The position numbers and the translations under genes are program-made. A stretch of 64,000 nt of DNA from Physcia stellaris (taxonomy: Eukaryota > Ascomycota > Lecanoromycetes > Caliciales > Physciaceae): contig JABSSW010000003.1 in NCBI GenBank assembly GCA_018902385.1, forward strand, positions 682,001 to 746,000, read 5' to 3'. The notes below the pieces were generated by a model, which had not been told where the DNA came from, did not search any database, and saw nothing but the letters and a program-made list of their open reading frames with translations. This document shows, piece by piece, positions 59,635 through 64,000 of this stretch (positions within the stretch are counted from its first letter, which is position 1; each line of letters opens with the position of its first letter).

Positions 59635-61365
59635 AGTGATAGTTGTTTCGACGACGATCAGTACAGTATTAGAGTAGAGGCAAGTTAGAGAAAGAAGGGA
59701 TAGATTAAAGAGAGTGATTTGACACACGATCAACGTATGCAACGATTAGAGGGAAAGGAACGGAAAGCCGAAAGACCTGGAGAGAACGAAGAGCTGGAAG
59801 CTTGGCTTGAGGAAGAAGAGAAGTTTACAGACGGTGGTATACGAAGCTCTTTATGATCTTGGCATTAGGCATAAGCAATGCGAGGATGCTGGTGCTAACC
59901 GCTGATCGCATTGCTGGATAGCACGGGCGACAATATGTTTGGAGTAGAAATCGTCTCAAGGTTGTCCCTAGACGGCAAACAGTAGACAGCGACAAGAACA
60001 GTCGCGGATCACGTAGCATTCTGCACATAGTCTCTCGAGCCGATCATGCAAAAACATGGAGAATGTTAAAAGAGAATAGGGAGTGGATTGGATCTTGAAG
60101 CACAGGACGTATGAGATGTCCATTTGGAGACTAGTCCCGCGCTTCCTTGGCGGCTCCATCAGGGCTCGCTGCCACTGATAAGGGGAAGTAATAATGGAGA
60201 ATTCAGGCAAGCAACGGTCGTACCATGGATTGCATCCCTTGCCGGTAGACATTCTGCATTATCATTGGACGGTTTTACAACGAGAGAAGACAACTTAACC
60301 ATGGTACCGTTGAGTTCCCCGTTCACCACAGCGTCATTTGTTTCAAAGTAACGCCTGGCTCATTTTAGTCTGTACCGAGCAGACTTCTATGAGGTACCCT
60401 AGATGAAGGACAGAAGACTCATCATCATGACTTGATGCCCTGAGATCTCGTTCGAACCATAGTCATGATCGATGCCGTCTCCAACAGCGGGAGAAGCCTC
60501 ATACATCCCGTAATCTAGCATCCAGTGTCAGAGACTGTCAGATTATGAGATCACGACTCCTGCAAGGGTTTAGCTCAAGCCAGCAGATTCTTCGCATAAG
60601 GAGATCAGGTGCAGCGGTGGGCAGTTGCTTCATGTTCGGTTTCTTACTTTAGTGAGTACGTAGTATACGGGACAACAGTAAATCTGGTGAGTCTCTACCG
60701 TATGACCTAGTGTTATGGCGAGAGGGAAAATTTCCCAGGCCCAAGACTCCTCGAGACTTGGTTGTACCATTCTGGGAGGTGATTGTTGAATTGTTCATCT
60801 GCGACAGCCGGATCGGTGCTCTGAACAGATGTTCGAATAAAATATCAAGTGGACTCTTTGACCGGGAGGAGGAAAGTAAAATTCGAACCCTAAGCGCCCA
60901 AAAAGCGTTTTTCGGAAGCGCCCAGATACGACTCTTTAGCAGTGCAGAGGTTGATGCTGCTTCGCAGTCCCCAAATGTATCCAGAGATCTCTATAGACGG
61001 CATGGCGCCATCAAGTTCCAATGTTCCTCTCAAATCTATGATAACAATAGCCCTTATGATGTATTGCACAACATTGTCAACGAATCCCGAGTTTGGGCAG
61101 CCCGTCGAGCCTTGAAAAACGCCTTCGAGTACTCCAACCCTTGCAGAGGTCAGCTCATGGACGACTGGTGACGATGCGGAATATCTAAGTAGCAGGCATT
61201 GTTGTATTGCTTCCATGCCCAATACAATCAATACTAAAACCATCATTAATATTGATGGTTTCCTGGTTTGCAGCACATCTCTAGCAAACAATTTCTATAC
61301 TTTCCTGAATCTTTGCTTCATTACATTTCTACTACACTCAGGTGAAGAGCGATCGCAGAAGTATC
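59635..61365. other. 1.7-kb intergenic region
   Basis: Promoter of the secreted protein gene and upstream region of the PhzF gene. A frame at 60710-61171 has no ATG start at its beginning and no family resemblance, so it is not called. Confidence 0.4.
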
Positions 61366-62523
61366 ATGACATCAAAGCAGCGACTTGAGTTCACTACATT
61401 CGATGTCTTCACCAAAACCCCCTTCAAAGGCAACCCTCTTGCAATCGTCAAGGTTCCCCTTGACTTCACGCTGAGCCAATCTCGGAAACAAGCAATCGCT
61501 CGAGAGTTCAACTTTTCGGAAACCGTGTTCTTACATGAAGGCGAACAGAAGACATCGCAGGAGAGGAGGATAGACATCTTTACTACAACCGAGGAATTAC
61601 CCTTCGCAGGCCATCCAACTATTGGAACCATTTGCAGCGTCGCCACAGATCCAGCTATCGACTCTAAGGGAGAGCTGACCTTGTTGACAAAGGCTGGCCC
61701 TATACCGTCTAAATTTGACTATGAGAGTTTCATTGCAATTGCTAGCATACCACATAATGTGCATGTACATCAAGATCGCTTAGAGCGTTCGCGTGTGGAA
61801 CAGTTGTGCCATTCCCCAGAGAACAGGCCCTATGACGACCTGCTAGACAAGTGGCCGACCGATATCGGACAATATCGAACCTTTCCAGTTGTCTCGATCG
61901 TAAAAGGGATGTCCTTTATGTTAATTGACTTTCCTCAAGGAAGTGGACAGCTCCAGACAATCCGGGTTGGAAGGCAATTGACCTACGCAGATGCTGTGAG
62001 TCTCGACGAGGATTGGTTGCCTAGTTTTCTCGCGCCATACTTCTACGAGATTCTGTCCCACAAGGGAGATGATTCTGTGAGAGTTCGAGCTAGAATGATA
62101 GGTAAGCTTTTCGGCGTGGGTGGAGGGGACACCCTCCCATTCTCCACCCTAGGAGTCGTTTCTCACCGCAAATATTTGGTAAACCAGTCACCAGACAGCA
62201 ACTGACTCTCTCGTGAACATTTTCTGAGCTCGCTCGCTGTACGTGTTGAGAAGATGATGACTAATTCGAAGGAATTACCAGAACCATCGATTGGCGAGGA
62301 CCCAGCAACGGGCAGTGCAGCAAGCACGCTCGGAGCCTACCTTGCTTTACAGTCTGGACAACCGGGAAAGACCTACAAGTTCAACATTGAACAAGGTGTG
62401 GAGATGGGACGAGATAGCGAGATTGGAGTTGAGGTAACTCTAGATCAGACGGGGAAAGCTGTGAATAAGGTGCGATTATCTGGAACCGCCGTTCAAGTGA
62501 CTGAAGGGACGATCCTGGTCTGA
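61366..62523 (+). CDS. PhzF-family isomerase/epimerase-like protein
   Basis: Predicted 325-aa protein from two exons, 61366-62101 and 62282-62523, with a 180-bp intron, long for this locus. Family features: TTFDVFTKTPFKGNPLAIV at the N-terminus, the catalytic Glu at about residue 52 (FNFSETVFL), the FAGHPTIGT motif, and GEDPATGSAASTLGAYLAL near the C-terminus. PhzF proteins are two-domain isomerases named after phenazine biosynthesis; most fungal members have unknown substrates, so no phenazine pathway is implied. The frame is open upstream to 61342 without ATG. Removal of the intron joins RMI to EPSIGEDPATGSA, which is required for the conserved motif. Confidence 0.9.
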
Positions 62524-64000
62524 GTATGTAGAAGCTCCAAATCACTGCACGGGTCGAAGACAACAATAGCGTATTTGAGATTTTGTAATGATCCTCGTAC
62601 TGTCATCATGGATCAAGATCAACTGTCCACAATAGACAATGATTTCATCCTTTTTAATACCATAACAAGCACTCCACCCTTGGGAGCTTCAGATTCCTTA
62701 CGAGATGGTTTAGTACAGCAAAAAGTATTTTGGAAAGATCCAGGGCGGTAAACTTGATCTTGATATGAGTTTGAGCACTTTAGCCAGTAGTCTTTTGACC
62801 TCAGCCAGTGTTGCCGAAGGATTATCCCAAACTTGGGGATATTTCGAGTGATTGTTGACCTGGGTACCAGCGAGAATGCCCATCTTGATTTGACCTAGAT
62901 CTGATTATTTTCATACGAGACTACATACCAGTTTCTGCAGCGATATTTCGAGAACGAGGCCTTTCCTGGTGTCATAGTCGGCTCGTGGAATAAAGAGGAG
63001 CGAGATGACGCTCGCGGACTTGGAATCCGTTTGTAGCTTTGATACTCTCTGATAGAGCGACTAGAGTTACACGTTCCAAAGGATCGAGCTGCTAGGCAGG
63101 TGTTTAGTCTTTGTGCACCGAGAAGTTGTACAGGAGTTTACGATATAGGAAACTACCAAGCTACTACTTGACCTTGTTTGACTCGCAAATGTATGATCAA
63201 CTCTGTTGCTGCAATGAACACAAGTGCGAAAACTGCTGACCAGAGTAGTGATCTTACTCGTCCCAGATGTCGTCACGCTTGAGGATTGGTGGGCGAATTA
63301 TGATATCAGACCTCAGCGACAGAAGAAGGCCAACGTCTGGGATTTACGTATTGGATCTATCGAAGCTTGCGTAATTAATTTTGGATAGCAGTGTGGGAAA
63401 GTCATCATTTGCAGTCTTGCACACTTCGCTTGCTCAAGAGTAGTGGAGACCTCTGACACCTGCATTGACCAAACAACCCGCTATGTGCTCTTGAGTCTTG
63501 GTGCCTCGCCGACATGTGTCGTGAAACATTGTTTCTCAAGAACCGCCTCTATATTAATACTGAGTAGAGGCGTCCGTGAAGCATCAATAGCATTTAGCTT
63601 TGTTTCGAAGTCCCTGTGGCGCTCCCGAGCAAGCTCTAGAATAGCAGAAACAGAAGTAGTTACCACAGGCGAAACTTACACTGTCTTCTGGAGGAGAACC
63701 ATCATTATACGTAGCAATTATCATTGAAGGTTTTGGTGCTGATCCTCAATTGGCGTGGTTGTAGTTAATTATCCGACCCGCGTGGTAACTATTGAGGGGA
63801 GTGGATTCCCTGGCACAGTGCGCTATGACGGGCACACCGCTGCCCTGCAAGATCTCTGTACAGCTTGGGCACGAGCTGATAGGGTGAATAATGATCGTAG
63901 TAAGCGTTTGAGTGATACTTACTCCGTACTCCTACAGATTTTGTTGCCTCAATCAAGTGACTTTTGCCTTATGGGACCCTCTGTCTTTGTTTCTTCAAAA
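62524..64000. other. intergenic to window end, no supported gene
   Basis: Short frames only. A possible minus-strand exon at 63481-63650 (LARERHRDFETKLNAIDASR...) is preceded by a GTAAGT...TATTCTAG intron-like pair around 63690-63648, which may mark a small or decayed gene; I could not define its ends. Confidence 0.35.

Noticed and set aside
60710-61171. 153-codon frame upstream of the PhzF gene
   Set aside because: No ATG at its start, no recognisable domain, no splice support.
1-64000. tRNA, rRNA genes or CRISPR arrays
   Set aside because: A scan for tRNA B-box-like arms and for regularly spaced repeats found nothing convincing.

Overview
This is nuclear DNA of a filamentous ascomycete (Pezizomycotina). 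The genes carry many short introns of about 45-80 nt with fungal GT...AG borders, and the protein set is ascomycete: an allantoate-type MFS permease, linker histone H1, Mss4-type PI4P 5-kinase, a Whi5/Nrm1-type repressor, Vps74 and a MYST acetyltransferase. I cannot place the class from this window. Exon models were assembled by hand from splice sites. Each multi-exon model listed sums to a whole number of codons, but exact borders remain inference.

The genome is bipartite. Ordinary gene DNA is interrupted by two extremely AT-rich blocks, at 1-4040 (open at the left edge) and about 20.8-23.9 kb. In both blocks almost every C is followed by A or G, so CC, CT, AG and GG are nearly absent while CpA and CpG are abundant. 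This is the reverse of classical RIP, which destroys CpA. The second block is the interior of a transposon with 79-bp terminal inverted repeats (20577-20655 and 24119-24197) and a perfect 9-bp target duplication (20568-20576 and 24198-24206), an architecture typical of Mutator-like elements. The three transitions that separate its two TIRs all fit the same CpY to TpY signature. The first block holds a diverged direct repeat of about 960 bp.

Layout. 4.4-15.1 kb: Whi5/Nrm1-like repressor (-), HExxH peptidase with a jacalin-like C-terminus (+), a small coiled-coil gene (+), the divergent pair NDUFS8-like complex I subunit (-) and mitochondrial acyl carrier protein (+), then VPS74 (+). 15.1-25.7 kb: a gene-poor stretch, a conserved uncharacterised protein (+), the transposon, and a putative mitochondrial protein (-). 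26.2-40.3 kb: GUF1 (-) divergent from MAD2 (+), a proline-rich protein (-), ECO1 (-) divergent from EXO1 (+), an SDR oxidoreductase (-) and histone H1 (+). 41.4-51 kb: MSS4 (+), MFS permease (-), and two BTB proteins facing each other. 51.6-62.5 kb: RPC1, the largest Pol III subunit (-), divergent from a SAS2-like MYST acetyltransferase (+), a repeat-rich secreted protein (-), and a PhzF-family protein (+).

Several neighbours share a theme. ECO1 (cohesion), EXO1 (repair and resection), MAD2 (spindle checkpoint) and the Whi5/Nrm1-like repressor are cell-cycle genes, and the ECO1-EXO1 intergenic region holds a cluster of ACGCG cores that could bind MBF. NDUFS8 and ACP, which both serve complex I, share a 210-bp promoter region.
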